Assembly (NCBI GenBank): GCA_026929865.2
Contig: CM049416.1
Coordinates: 12,027,501-12,091,500 of the forward strand
Origin: Hyperoplus lanceolatus
Lineage: Eukaryota; Chordata; Actinopteri; Uranoscopiformes; Ammodytidae
Direction: 5' to 3'
DNA length: 64,000 nucleotides
Shown: piece after piece, positions 1-64,000 of the stretch
Layout: each line of letters begins with the position of its first letter
Position numbering within the stretch: position 1 is the first letter of the stretch
Position numbers and translations under genes: made by a program
Notes under the pieces: model-generated
Databases searched by the model: none
What the model saw: only the letters and a program-made list of their open reading frames with translations
What the model was told of the DNA's origin: nothing

Positions 1-74
1 GAAGGTCTGCTCTCTCACTGAAAATCTGAACAGGCTTTTTTATTTTCACTTCACTATGTAACTTGAATTTTCAG

Positions 75-18730
<18,656 letters not shown>

Positions 18731-19165
18731 AAAGAAAAAATACTTTATCTTTGACTTTTCTGATTTGCCTTTGAGAAACATGTTATTTGACGTGTGGAAT
18801 AGAACTAAACTTGCAAATCAAGTTTTTTTCAATGCATTTCAGTCTATGGCTTTTTCATCTCAGACCAGCATTGATCTATCTACAGTATGTGTGATCCCCA
18901 CACACCTCTCTTAAATGCTGCTCTTTCCTATCCCTCTCTGCTTCCTGGGTTTGTTGTTGGTGTGTGTCTCACATGACTAAACAGCAGTAGTATGCTGGAG
19001 GATAGAGAGCGTGTTTTTGAGTGTGCTTGTGTTGACTGCATCTGGTTGTGATTTGTTTCCTTTTTTTTTCTTTTAAAATATTTACTGGCAGGATCTTGTT
19101 TACACTCTTGCTTAGAGTAACACTGAATACTGTAGGGGAGGGGAACAGAGGACACCAGAGATTAG

Positions 19166-19199
<34 letters not shown>

Positions 19200-19324
19200 T
19201 GTTACATCACGTCCACTGACATGTTGTTTTGGAGTTCATTTTGGTTCTTATGAACACATCGCTATCTTGTTACTACTTTTCTCTTGATGAGAGTCATTTT
19301 CTCAGGGACACTGAAATAGCCCCC

Positions 19325-19377
<53 letters not shown>

Positions 19378-19400
19378 TACTTACAACCTTGCAGCTGATG

Positions 19401-19406
19401 AATAAA
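19401..19406 (+). terminator. Possible ccdc146 polyadenylation signal
   Basis: First canonical AATAAA downstream of the ccdc146 stop (about 670 nt away). No transcript evidence; purely positional. Confidence 0.25.
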
Positions 19407-20619
19407 TTGCAATGGGTTTAAGCTCTAATCCCGGCTAAGAGTGGCTGCCTAATGCATAAAATGCAAGGAAGGAGAGATGGCAGTGTGGAAAGGTTGAAGA
19501 GGAGTCAAAGGGAAAAATGTGATAAGAGCAGGGACTCTAAATGGGCTGGAGAGTTAAAGAGTTAGATACTGGTGACGAAAAAAACAAAGTCAGAAGAGGG
19601 AAACTTACTGGAAGTGGTTCTATCGGCTAATCTAAGTTTAAAGAGACAGTGTTTTGGCGCCAGTGAGCATGTTTTGCAGCTTGTAAGTATGTGTGTGTTT
19701 GTGTACCAGGCTCATGTGGGGACAATTACCATATACAGTGATAGCAAACTACTTCTACAGTTTCCCATAAAGTTGGTTAAACTTATTTGAAAAATATAAA
19801 TAAGAATTTGATCGAAAAATATGTACACATATTTGTGTCTTGTGAATAACATTTGTGGCAAATTATAGGTATCCGGTATTTGCAAAACTTCATATAACTC
19901 ACAAATGCGTTACGCGCGTAAGTGGTGTGGGTGCACCTTTAGAGGCTAAGCAGGCCACAGATAATAATTTTTGATGGCAGATAATTTGGTTGCAGAAATT
20001 GTGTTGACAGTTTAAAAAACACAAATGGTAAATGATCAAACAACCTAGAAAAGTAAATGAAGCACATTTTGATTCATGTTGCTAGAATATGTACTTTTTG
20101 ATCCCAATAATAATTGGAGAAAACCAAAAGTCAGACAGACAAATTGTAGACCAACTTGCTGTTTTTAATGTTATGCATTTGTATGACCAATGGACAGATG
20201 GGAAAATGTGTTTGTTAGCTTACTGAGGATCCTCATAAGCTCTCGCATATTAATGTAACAAGTCAGAAGAGGAAATGATGGAGTGTGAGGAATTTGAAAA
20301 CTGTACAAAATACTTCATGCTGAGTGTACAATTTGGAACTTTTTACAGAAACCTTCTCCGGTTTTCTTCTTGAACCCCTTGTCTGATATCGATAGTAGTA
20401 ATACTGAAGTAACTATATAATTTGAAACAACTGCAGCAGAAATAGTTTGCTACAGGTAACGGATAAACAGTTCAAACGTTTAGCTTCTAGCTGTGTCAGA
20501 CAGAAAACTTAAAAAGAACCACTCAGGTTTGCTTGGTTTGTGTTACACGCTGTGTAAGCCAAGTTCTAAAAAAGGTTCAATAAGGCACCAGGTTGAGTGC
20601 AGCTCCATCCATCCATTGA

Positions 20620-20655
<36 letters not shown>

Positions 20656-21242
20656 TGTGTGTGTGATCATCCATTGCAGGCTGTCAGATAAACTTAGCCC
20701 CTAACTGTTTGTGCTTATTATGCTGGCTAGATAACATTGACTGCATAACAGGGGAATGGAAGAGGCAATACGGTGGGAGAAGCAATGAGCGACTTAATCA
20801 CGCTTAAAAAAGAAATTCTCCATAAGAAAAAACATTTGGGACAACTGGGGGGGGAGGGAAAGAAGGTTGTGTAATTTATCATTACATGTGTAAAAACATT
20901 ATGGGTGTGTTCTTGGTTAAGTTAAGTGTGACTCAGTGTGTGTGTGTGTGATGACTGGTGCTGAGATTACTTCCTCAGAATCAGAAGAGCTAGCTTTACT
21001 CCTCTGCAGTGCGTTTTCAATCTACAAAAATAAAAAACGATTTCACGTGGAGCTGAGATCATCCCTTAATTTATCTCGGGGCACCACTGGCTCTCAATTT
21101 TTCAGAGTTCTAAGAAAATTCATTGGAAACATAGTGAGCGGCGCACAGAGACATAGCTGTTGCCAACAAGCTTCACTGTACACCATGTTCTTCAAAAGCA
21201 AGAGAGAAAAAGATACAGCAAACTTGCAAATACAAAAATCTC

Positions 21243-21248
21243 TTTATT
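21243..21248 (-). terminator. Possible gsap polyadenylation signal
   Basis: AATAAA on the minus strand about 1.96 kb past the gsap stop. A nearer AATAAA lies at 22323-22328. The choice cannot be made without transcripts. Confidence 0.3.
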
Positions 21249-23208
21249 TACAATTCATTGTATCCTAACGTAAGAAACATGAGTGATTATGAAATCCCTT
21301 CTTTTTCTTTTTCTTAAAATCAGAGGAATGTTGTGTATTTTTTTTTTCAAATCAAAGCACAACATGAGATGTAAATGTTGATCTGGTGGGCCCCTGTTTA
21401 GTCTAATGGTGTGCCAACATTCAGATACTGTGAAAAGGATTACAAACATGGGCCACCCACACACAACAACACCACTACCAAAGAATGTCTTCACTTACAG
21501 TAAGAGACGAGTCATGATTGAGGGTTTAATTTGTATTTTCTTACTGTTAACCCTGTTCAGTCTTAATTCTACCATTTGTAAAGCACTTTCCAGACTGAGT
21601 TTTACAATATGTATATTAAAGTTACAATGCAAGTTATTGAGGTCTGCTGTGTCCCCCTTATGCATAAACCAATAACAAGTATGGCTGGGTATCAATCATT
21701 TTTATAGTACCAAACTAATAGCACTCAACTAAAATACAGAAAAACTAGGATCTAATGCCTAGTCACATTCATAATGTTGTTCATTTTTCCTTCAAATTCC
21801 TCATTTTAAGTGGGTCAATGTAACTTGAGTTGTACAGGTAAAGACGTTTACAGGATAACAATGCTGTTGATGTTACAATATGGTTTAACAGCAGCAAAAA
21901 ATAACTAGCGAACATGCCATCATAGAAATATCAACCCAGACTTTGCCCACATTAGTCAGCATAAACTAACTGGTCATACCAGAGCGTGTAAGGCCGTAGC
22001 AAGGAAAAAACCTGAGTGTGTGAAATGTTGGAAGAGTGTGTTTTTAATCACTGAAACAAACATAGTAAGAAGTTGATATTAGGTTAGACAGTCGCACTTT
22101 AAAACAAAAATGTTTGTTTTTTCTCAACAAAATGCCTAACATTTGGAAACTTTGGCTTTTCAGTTTAGTTAAACAAAACAAAGTATGTACAAATGTACAG
22201 ACACATTTATATCTTACCAGCTCTAGTATCAAAACATTTTAAATGAACATACAACAGCCAGCAACAAACAGTGAATCCCCTTATTATTTCAGACATGTTC
22301 CTGAAATTAAATGTCAGCCCCTTTTATTAAATCCACATCTCAGTTATCTCGAAACCTGCACATAATTAGTCTGAGTTGGCTTTTGTCACGAAATTAGGAT
22401 CAGTGTATTTCCTATAAGGCTTATATATATATATGTCTATCTTAATTTGTATATTATCTTAATGTCTGATGTGGGTTGTGATTTTTAGATTGTTGCTATA
22501 GTGTTGGTGTGGATATGGAGAGAGTCTGCATAACTCAAGTGTTAAAATCAGATTGAATGCACAGCAGCCGTTGACTGACCACATCAAGCGTCTCTGTCTG
22601 CGACGCTTGTGTCAGCATGTAATCAAGTTGATGGGGTGCAGTGGCGTTCCGGGAAACACAGTGGCGACAGGACAATTTAATTTACAACTACTGTTTGCAG
22701 AATTTGACATCCCGTGTTCATAAATTTCAGAGTGGGAGAATGTGTGGAGGCGCAACCGTGGAGAATTGTTAGTGCAACAGAAATACGAGTCCGTATGAAT
22801 GGCTTTCCTGAGACTATTGATCGTCAATTAAACTTGGAAAAAACCCCATGTTTCTCCAAATTTAATTAGACTGAAAACTCTTCCACTGTGTTCCCTATTG
22901 TGTTGTGGGTTTTTTTTTTTCACCGTTGCTGTCCCCTCACACCTAGACATTTACAAAACCAAATCTCTATCCATCCATCTCTCCGCCCGAACATAATTTT
23001 GTCATCAACCGGTGGGAGCTTAGTTTATGAGCACTGCCTTTCAGTCTCTCAATGCATCGTTCACTTCTCGTCCTCTATCCCTCCATCATCCATCCGTCTG
23101 ATACTTGTCCTCGAGGGCCGGTCCAATGATAACTGTTCTCTCAAACACATTTTCCCCCTCATCTGTTTTCGCAAATCTCTACCCATCCATTCATACTCCC
23201 AGCATCCC

Positions 23209-57758
<34,550 letters not shown>

Positions 57759-58170
57759 GTGTGCACCTCAGTCTGCTCCTTCAGTATTTTAAAAACTCCT
57801 GCTTTTAAGAAACACCTCAAAGTGTTTGGTTTCTTGAGGAGGCAGCACCTGGCGGCTTGTGTCTGTTCGGGCTCGGCATCATGTGACCGAAAGGTTTACA
57901 AGTTAACTTTAGTGCTGCTGTAAACGTGAAAGTAGCAGAGTAGCCTAGATTCACATCCGCGTTTAACAATCCACTTCTTCTTCTCAACTTCGGAATGTTA
58001 TTTTCTATTGACATGCATAAACGTCACATTGTCCCCCACGGTAAGCCCCTCCCTCCTCGGGGAGCAGAGCTGCAATAGGCCGAGGAAGGCATCAGTCCAG
58101 CGGGGATGGAATGTCTCACCGCCCCGCTGAATGAGTGCACCTTGCGGGCGCGATTCACACTAGAGCTACT
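57759..58170 (-). promoter_or_regulatory. gsap: gsap 5' flank, probable promoter
   Basis: Moderately CpG-containing, no clear TATA box. Includes an E-box/M-box-like TCATGTGA at 57879-57886 and GC-rich segments around 58035-58155. Assigned because it lies directly upstream of the gsap start. Confidence 0.4.
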
Positions 58171-61100
58171 GTCACACCCAGGGGTGGATTTATGAATGTT
58201 GGGACCAAAGGCAATCACATGCGTAGGAAAGTCCACATGACATGTCCCTTGCTCTTCTCCCCCATTCTTTTTCAACTCTTATGTAGGCTATAGATCTAAC
58301 AAATTATAGTAGGCTAGTAGCTTTTTGAATTCAAATGGCTCGAAGTGCATGGACGTTTAAAATAGGCTACTATGTTGCACATATGTCCAATGGACAGGCT
58401 ACAAAATAATGTGTTTAATTGAAATAGAAACATTAGTTTATAAGATATAGCCTACATTGAATCAAATCAAATAGCCTACATTGAAGCCTATTCAATATGC
58501 TGAGTATCCTAGGCCTATTGTTTTTGTTTCTCCATAGCCTATCTATTAATGTCTTGTGGGTTATCTAGGTTAGGTTAGCTTTCTACAATATGTGTGTATG
58601 GACAGCTTGTGGTAACTTTCATGGTTATATGAAGCTTTGCACCAAAAATATAGATTTCATGCATCATGGATATGTTTCATATGGACAAAATTATGAGAAA
58701 CAAGTCAATAACGTGAGCTCCTCAAGGGTCATCATGAAATACGCTGACTGCCCCCATACCACAATGTGATTCACAGAATCTAACAATCACCTGATAAATG
58801 GATAAGTTGAAGTTGTATATGTAGCCAGCGAGCAAATGAAAGAAGGAAATACATTGTTAGAAATCCTCTTTGTAAATAACTTATTATTCAACAGTTTATA
58901 CAGACACGTTTGGTTTCCTCTGTGTATTAACTGTCTATCAATGTGCCCTAAAAATACACACTCTGTATATGTATTTATTCATAAGGCAGACCAGGATTTT
59001 TGCCTGTCAGGATAAGTAACTCTGCATTAAAAACCAGAATGTCATTGTGGCCACAACATTTAAATGCATATGATATGTAAGTTTCCACCAAGACAAGGCT
59101 GGACGCTGTGGTCCCTTTTGGAGAATCAAATTGCATTGAAAGTTTCTTCCTCTCTGCTCATTTTTATTGCCTACTGTATATAACCATTTGGATCCAGACA
59201 CACTTGTGCATCTGTTGAGTTATTGTTGATGTCTAACAATGACATCCTTTGATAAAATAAGGAGGGATATCCTGAAGACGAAATACATGCTCTATGTGCA
59301 TGGGCACATAGAGCATGCAAATATAGAAATTATTTATGTTTGTCATGGATGGGTGAAAGGTACACTTAAATATATCTTAATAAATAATAATGGCATGTAG
59401 TTTAGAAAACAAAAACAAATAGCATGAAATAAATAATTATTTTAGATTTTTTAATGACGTCTATACAGGCCAACATATTATCATGGGACAGTGAACTAAC
59501 TGTGAACTAAATACAGATTTTTTTGCCACCTCCTCACAATTGAGAGCTAGCCTAAGCATGTTAAAGGTAAACCATAGCTTTAGACCAGGGGTGTCAAACT
59601 CATTTTGGTTCGAGGGCCACATACAGCCTCTCTGACCTCAGGTGGGCCGGACCAGTAAAATAATGGCAAAATAACTCCAAATCCCTAACTTTGTTTTTCA
59701 GTAATATGCTTTATCACTCAGCCTACATTTGTAACCTACATTATCACGGATCACAAGGGATCTCTGTAGCCCCCAGGAAATATCTTAGTAAAGGTTGCTG
59801 CTGGCCACGGGAGTAGGAGGTGCGGCGCGCAGCGCCGCAGCAAAAATTTTGGGGGTATTTTGCTCAAAGATGCCAATGTGCACTAATGAAATAAACAACT
59901 GTTTATTTGAATACACAAATACAACAGGCACTGACCTTACAGTTGTCCAATTTGGTTTGCTATATGTACAGGGACACATTTTGTGCAAATATGCAGACTG
60001 TACAAAATACAATTAAATAAAAGTGCAACTTCTACTGTTTTGATTTATTTTTAAATACAGAGGTTATTGGTTGTTGGTTGGAATTCGTTTTTCCCAATTT
60101 AAAACATAAAAATAAAGCAGCATTGAAAATTAGGAAATAAATCTTGTAGGCCTACATTAGCATGCTCCTGCTCGTTTTGCGCACACAGAGCCGCAGACAC
60201 ACCGCGCTTGCTAGTACATTAATTGTTCAGCACTAAAAATAAAAATAGTTTTATTAAAAAGTAATAAAATAAAATGTACTAAAAATAAAAATGTTTTTTT
60301 TTTTTGGTTTTTACTTTGCCATAAAGCACTGGAGGAAACATTAATAGCGGTGAAGCAGGATTGCCATTTACCATTTCCCACATTGCTAAAATGTGCTTTT
60401 TTATTTAGGCTGCCCCCTAGAGGCAAGTGAGCATTTCGGTTATTTCTTTAAAAATTCATAACTCCTCATAGGAATGAGCTAGAGACTTACTTTTTTTTTT
60501 GACATACTCAGAAATTTATGCTCTATATGTCGCGGGCCTGATCAAATCATCTCGCAGGCCGGATCCGGCCCGCGGGCCGTATGTTTGACACCCCTGCTTT
60601 AGACCTTTGACCTTTTCTCAGTAGTAGCCTACACGGGTGGACTGAGGTTGATTGACAGCTAAAACTCTTTCTTTTACGTTAATCTTATTGGTCTAGACAA
60701 TGATAACCTCATGAATTCATCAGAATGAATTGAGGACTAAGGCATAAAAGGCCTAATTGAAAGGCATTGAAATGCCTGTCTTCCCATACAGGGAATAGGC
60801 TACATTAGAAACACCACACAGACTCTACTAATTATTTCAATAACGACGCCCAAGAAATGAAGGGGTGCATACACATCACCGATCACCCACTTAGCCTACA
60901 CTCCAATGGGCACAGCAGTTTCATTATCGTTTCACATTGTGACAGCATTTGATGAACAACACTGCCCCCCTCTGCTGAGCGTGAGAAGTGAGACAGTGGC
61001 CCGGGTCTTTGTATCTGTCAGCGGGCATTGAAGCAAAAAGCTCTCATTCCAGAAGTTTTGACAAATAGGCCTAGTCTGCAACGCGACGTGAATATTTACG

Positions 61101-61499
61101 TAACACATTTAACTCTAAAACGTGAAGATTTGTTTTTGCAAATTCGCAAAAACAATATCCGTTGTCAATAGAAAGACAAATTAATGCATCAGCCAAGCGT
61201 CATCTCTTAAAGTGTTAATAATTCAGGCCAGTCTTCAGTTTCTTTTTGATGATGCAAATGTGTAGTCCATATGTTACATTATTTTTTAATATTGGCTATT
61301 TCTTAATGTTGTTTGTATATCATTATTATAGGCTGTATTTGTATGATATTAGCATAAGTATAGGGCACTTGCATTTTTACATATTTCTAATCTAAAAATT
61401 GTCATTAGGTCTGTAGGCCTATATTTCTATCACATTGTAAGATATATTAAGTATTCATTTTCCGGTGGGAAGAAACGAAAATAAAACGTATTTAGCCTG
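58171..61499. other. Intergenic interval between gsap and nampt
   Basis: AT-rich, no gene seen. The only clear structure is the hAT element at 59586-60596. Confidence 0.65.
59586..60596 (+). mobile_element. hAT-type non-autonomous element, 1.0 kb
   Basis: Terminal inverted repeat CAGGGGTGTCAAAC with its complement GTTTGACACCCCTG at the right end. Flanked by a perfect 8-bp duplication CTTTAGAC at 59578-59585 and 60597-60604. Subterminal GGGCCAC/CCGGCCCGCGGGCC typical of hAT ends. No transposase frame. Confidence 0.87.
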
Positions 61500-61779
61500 T
61501 CTGGGTGGTACATCTTCGTAAGCATAGCATCTTTGGTAAAACTGGATTGGCTCACCGAGTACAACCGAGCACAGCCGAAGGGTACCGGAATTTCGTTGAC
61601 GTCAGTCCGCACGCCCCTTCCCCCTGCCCCGCCTCGCTTGTCCTTCCCATGGTCCTTCCCTCCTTCCCCCTCCTCCTGCCCAGCTACAGCTACTACCAAG
61701 CTGGAGTCCCCGGTACTCAGTACGGCGCGCAACACAACACAGTGACAGCTGCGACTGACTCACAACCAGTGGGGAAAAG
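61500..61779 (+). promoter_or_regulatory. nampt: nampt promoter and 5' UTR, CpG-rich
   Basis: CpG density rises sharply compared with the flanking AT-rich DNA. It contains a full palindromic CRE (TGACGTCA) at 61597-61604 and a GC-box (GAGGCGGGGC on the minus strand) at 61626-61635. A C/T-rich stretch at about 61640-61680 and gcgcgc follow. The CRE is about 180 bp before the start codon. Confidence 0.6.
61597..61604. promoter_or_regulatory. cAMP response element, TGACGTCA
   Basis: Exact 8-bp CREB/ATF palindrome in the nampt proximal promoter. Binding is not shown here. Confidence 0.55.
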
Positions 61780-61833
61780 ATGGAGCACAGAGAAAGCGAC
61801 TTCAACATATTGTTAGCGACCGACTCATACAAG
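61780..61833 (+). CDS. nampt: Nicotinamide phosphoribosyltransferase, first coding exon (partial gene)
   Basis: ATG in a good context (aaaagATGG) opens MEHRESDFNILLATDSYK and then a gtaacg donor. Human NAMPT starts MNPAAEAEFNILLATDSYK and continues VTHYKQY in the next exon, so both the conserved core and the splice position agree. The enzyme makes nicotinamide mononucleotide from nicotinamide and PRPP, the rate-limiting step of NAD salvage. Only 18 codons are in the window; all other exons lie beyond 64000. Fish have more than one nampt copy and I cannot tell which this is. Short evidence but a distinctive motif, CpG-rich promoter and exact boundary. Confidence 0.85.
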
Positions 61834-64000
61834 GTAACGGACTTCATTGCGGGTATTCAGACGCAGGTAGGGGCAGGGTGGAGGGGAGCGGCAAATGGAT
61901 GAAAAAAAATGATAAAAGTCAAGGTGGTTTCATCCGAGTCCCAAGGCCATCACAGTGCTCTCTGTGGCTGGTCTCGGCAGGCCGAAGGGGCAGGGGGTAA
62001 GAGGAGGAGGAGGAAGTGGGGGGCTGGTACACCAGACACTGGGGTACCAAATTCAAAAAGCGAGCATCCCTCAGCTTACCAGCTATATCTATCCCCGCTG
62101 GTTATTGGGGGGAGCCTGTTCCCCGCCACCGGCTTTTGCTAGCCACAATTTTATCTTGCTAGCTGAATAAGCTAACGTGCTAGCTCACAGGAAGCGCAGA
62201 AGGTAGACAGAGGGCAATTGACATATATATAAAAAGCTAATATTAGCCACAAGCTAGCAGGCGCTGTTTAGGGATAGCCCCGTGAACTGCACATGGGCAA
62301 GTATCATTCAAGAGCCTAGCCGGGGGTACGGTTAGCCCGGCGAGCGTCACTTCAGAGGAAATGAAAACTGAAAGTTAAAAAAGAGCAGCCTATCCCAGTC
62401 AATAGTCCTATCATAAACTGTATTGACACGTTCGTAGCCTGTTAGCGATAATTGCTGCTGTTTCTAAGAATGAATTAACCTGAATACCCGGCTGCTAACC
62501 AACTAACAATGTAAACAGAGAATAAATGCACTTGCAGTAATGTGTTATCAGACTTTTCGTAAGTGGTTGCCATGTTACGAGGTAATGTGACAGTATTCGG
62601 TGATGATGGTAGGATAGAAGGAGCAATAAAAAATGACAGAAGGGGAGAGGGAGTAAGGGACACCCGCAGGGGTTTCGTTTGAAAGGCAGAACGATCACAT
62701 CTGAACGGTTCATACTGGGTTCCTACAACTAGGCTACTTCATGAAAATTACCAATTACCTTTAGACCAATACAGCAGTATAACAGAGAAATGTAGTCTAT
62801 GTGTCCTTGGGCGAGACATATAATTGACAAATGCAAGAAGCGTGTGCTACAGCTTAGGTGATGACAGGCGATATATAACTACGGATCCATTGCAACACTT
62901 GCATACTGTATGAGCTAACCCTAACCTTATGAAATAAGCTTGATTATAACAAGTTATGCAACTGTTGGCATTGGCAGACCAACTCAGAGGGTCATACATC
63001 ATACAATTCTACATAGGACCTTATTGTGTGTTGATAAATTAGTTATTACAGCAAAGTATCCATACTCCATTTGTGGTTTAAATATTTATTTAGATAGGTA
63101 ATAGGAACCCAATGCTTACAAGTTTTCAATTTTTTATTTTTTTTATAAACAACATGTGTAGTCCTCAGAAAAAAAATATTAATTTGTCGTTGAAGTTCCA
63201 AACTGGGGGTTCAGGAGGTATGGACTAGAGTGATGTTCCATTACTAAAACGTCTCAGTCGGAGCGCTGTGAAAGTGTATTTCAATGAACCTGTGTCAACT
63301 AATGCACTCTTTGATTCTCAGCCAGACCGTGAGAACGTGTGAGCTTTTGGTTCGAGGTCCTTTTTCATGTGAGATGGATCGGCATGTAAAACAGGTGCTT
63401 TATCATGTAATGGAGCTACTCACGCCAAGAAAAGAATTGTTGCAGTTTTCCCCCCAAGGTGTTGCAAACAGTCTTTTGACAAGCATGCAATTCTAGTTTT
63501 TTTGTTTTGATTTCCTGGAAAATGGCTGGTTAACTTTTGGTTTCATTTTCACATGATCTCAGATCCATTGAACAGTTGTGAAGAAAATGTCAAGGTTGGA
63601 TTAAGGAGGAGTTCAGAGTGTATGTGTTTCAGACACTGTAAACAGTATTGATCTCAAAAAGTCAATATTGTTGTGGGCATATTGGATATTATTACAACAA
63701 CATAAGCGATAGTGTTACTGTTTCTTAACCATACGCCACACCCTTGGTCTAATTCATGAACATCACTGTAGCTTTGGGAAGTAAGCACTGAATTTACAAA
63801 TGTGCTAAATGCAATGAATAATCTAACCGAGATTAAAGAAATCAAACCGAAAGTGTCAAATATATATGTTGGTTCAACCAAGGGCAACCTCAAATCCTCC
63901 TCTGTGGAAGGCTTTACTGTGAGAATCACCTACATTGTAATTGAGATTATATACCCGATGATACAAATCAAATGGACTGTATCCAAGACCAAGTAGCATG
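61834..64000 (+). other. nampt: nampt intron 1 (start)
   Basis: The first 500 bp are GC-rich and continue the CpG-rich promoter zone. After about 62350 the DNA is AT-rich with no exon or element that I recognise. Open frames here lack codon structure and homology. Confidence 0.6.

Larger units (their letters stand above)
18731..23208. other. Interval between ccdc146 and gsap stop codons
   Basis: Holds both 3' UTRs and no recognisable gene. Microsatellites: (TG)n 19167-19197, (AC)n 19327-19375, (TG)n 20620-20647. The part next to gsap (21250-23200) is AT-rich and free of long dinucleotide repeats, consistent with a gsap 3' UTR of roughly 2 kb; this is an inference. Confidence 0.6.

Overview
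The window is vertebrate nuclear DNA, almost certainly from a teleost fish and probably a percomorph. Genes are split into many short exons with GT-AG introns. Intron DNA is AT-rich and packed with (CA)n/(GT)n microsatellites, one reaching 151 bp. The mobile elements (hAT and Tc1-like elements, a tRNA-derived SINE, MITE-like elements, LINE tails) are typical of fish. I see no bacterial-type operon, CRISPR array or viral gene.

Four protein-coding loci can be read. (1) ccdc146, + strand, 75-18730: the last 12 coding exons (555 codons plus stop) of the coiled-coil protein CCDC146; the 5' part lies to the left of the window. (2) gsap, - strand, 57758 down to 23209: the complete coding region of gamma-secretase activating protein, which I resolved into 31 exons with consistent phases, giving 851 residues against 854 in human. 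(3) A two-exon rhodopsin-like receptor, 29076-31072, + strand, lying wholly inside gsap intron 27 in the opposite orientation. It looks like a fish leukotriene B4 receptor 1-like protein. (4) The first coding exon of nampt (nicotinamide phosphoribosyltransferase), 61780-61833, + strand, with a CpG-rich promoter; the rest lies to the right.

Layout: ccdc146 and gsap are tail to tail, with 4.5 kb between their stop codons. gsap and nampt are head to head, with 4.0 kb between start codons and a 1.0 kb hAT element in that gap. The ccdc146-gsap pair is also adjacent in human (7q11.23), whereas human NAMPT is elsewhere (7q22), so the gsap-nampt neighbourhood is a lineage difference.

The introns hold most of the unusual structure. 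Dinucleotide repeats begin within about 12 nt of the 5' splice site in nine of thirty gsap introns, and they crowd or replace the polypyrimidine tract of three ccdc146 acceptors. Two hAT elements have perfect 8-bp target duplications, one of them inserted in an older repeat and itself interrupted. One MITE is present twice, once with and once without a retroposon insert. I found no convincing new biological system. The best leads are the nested receptor sitting at the exon boundary of the GSAP C-terminal fragment, and the repeat-bordered splice sites.
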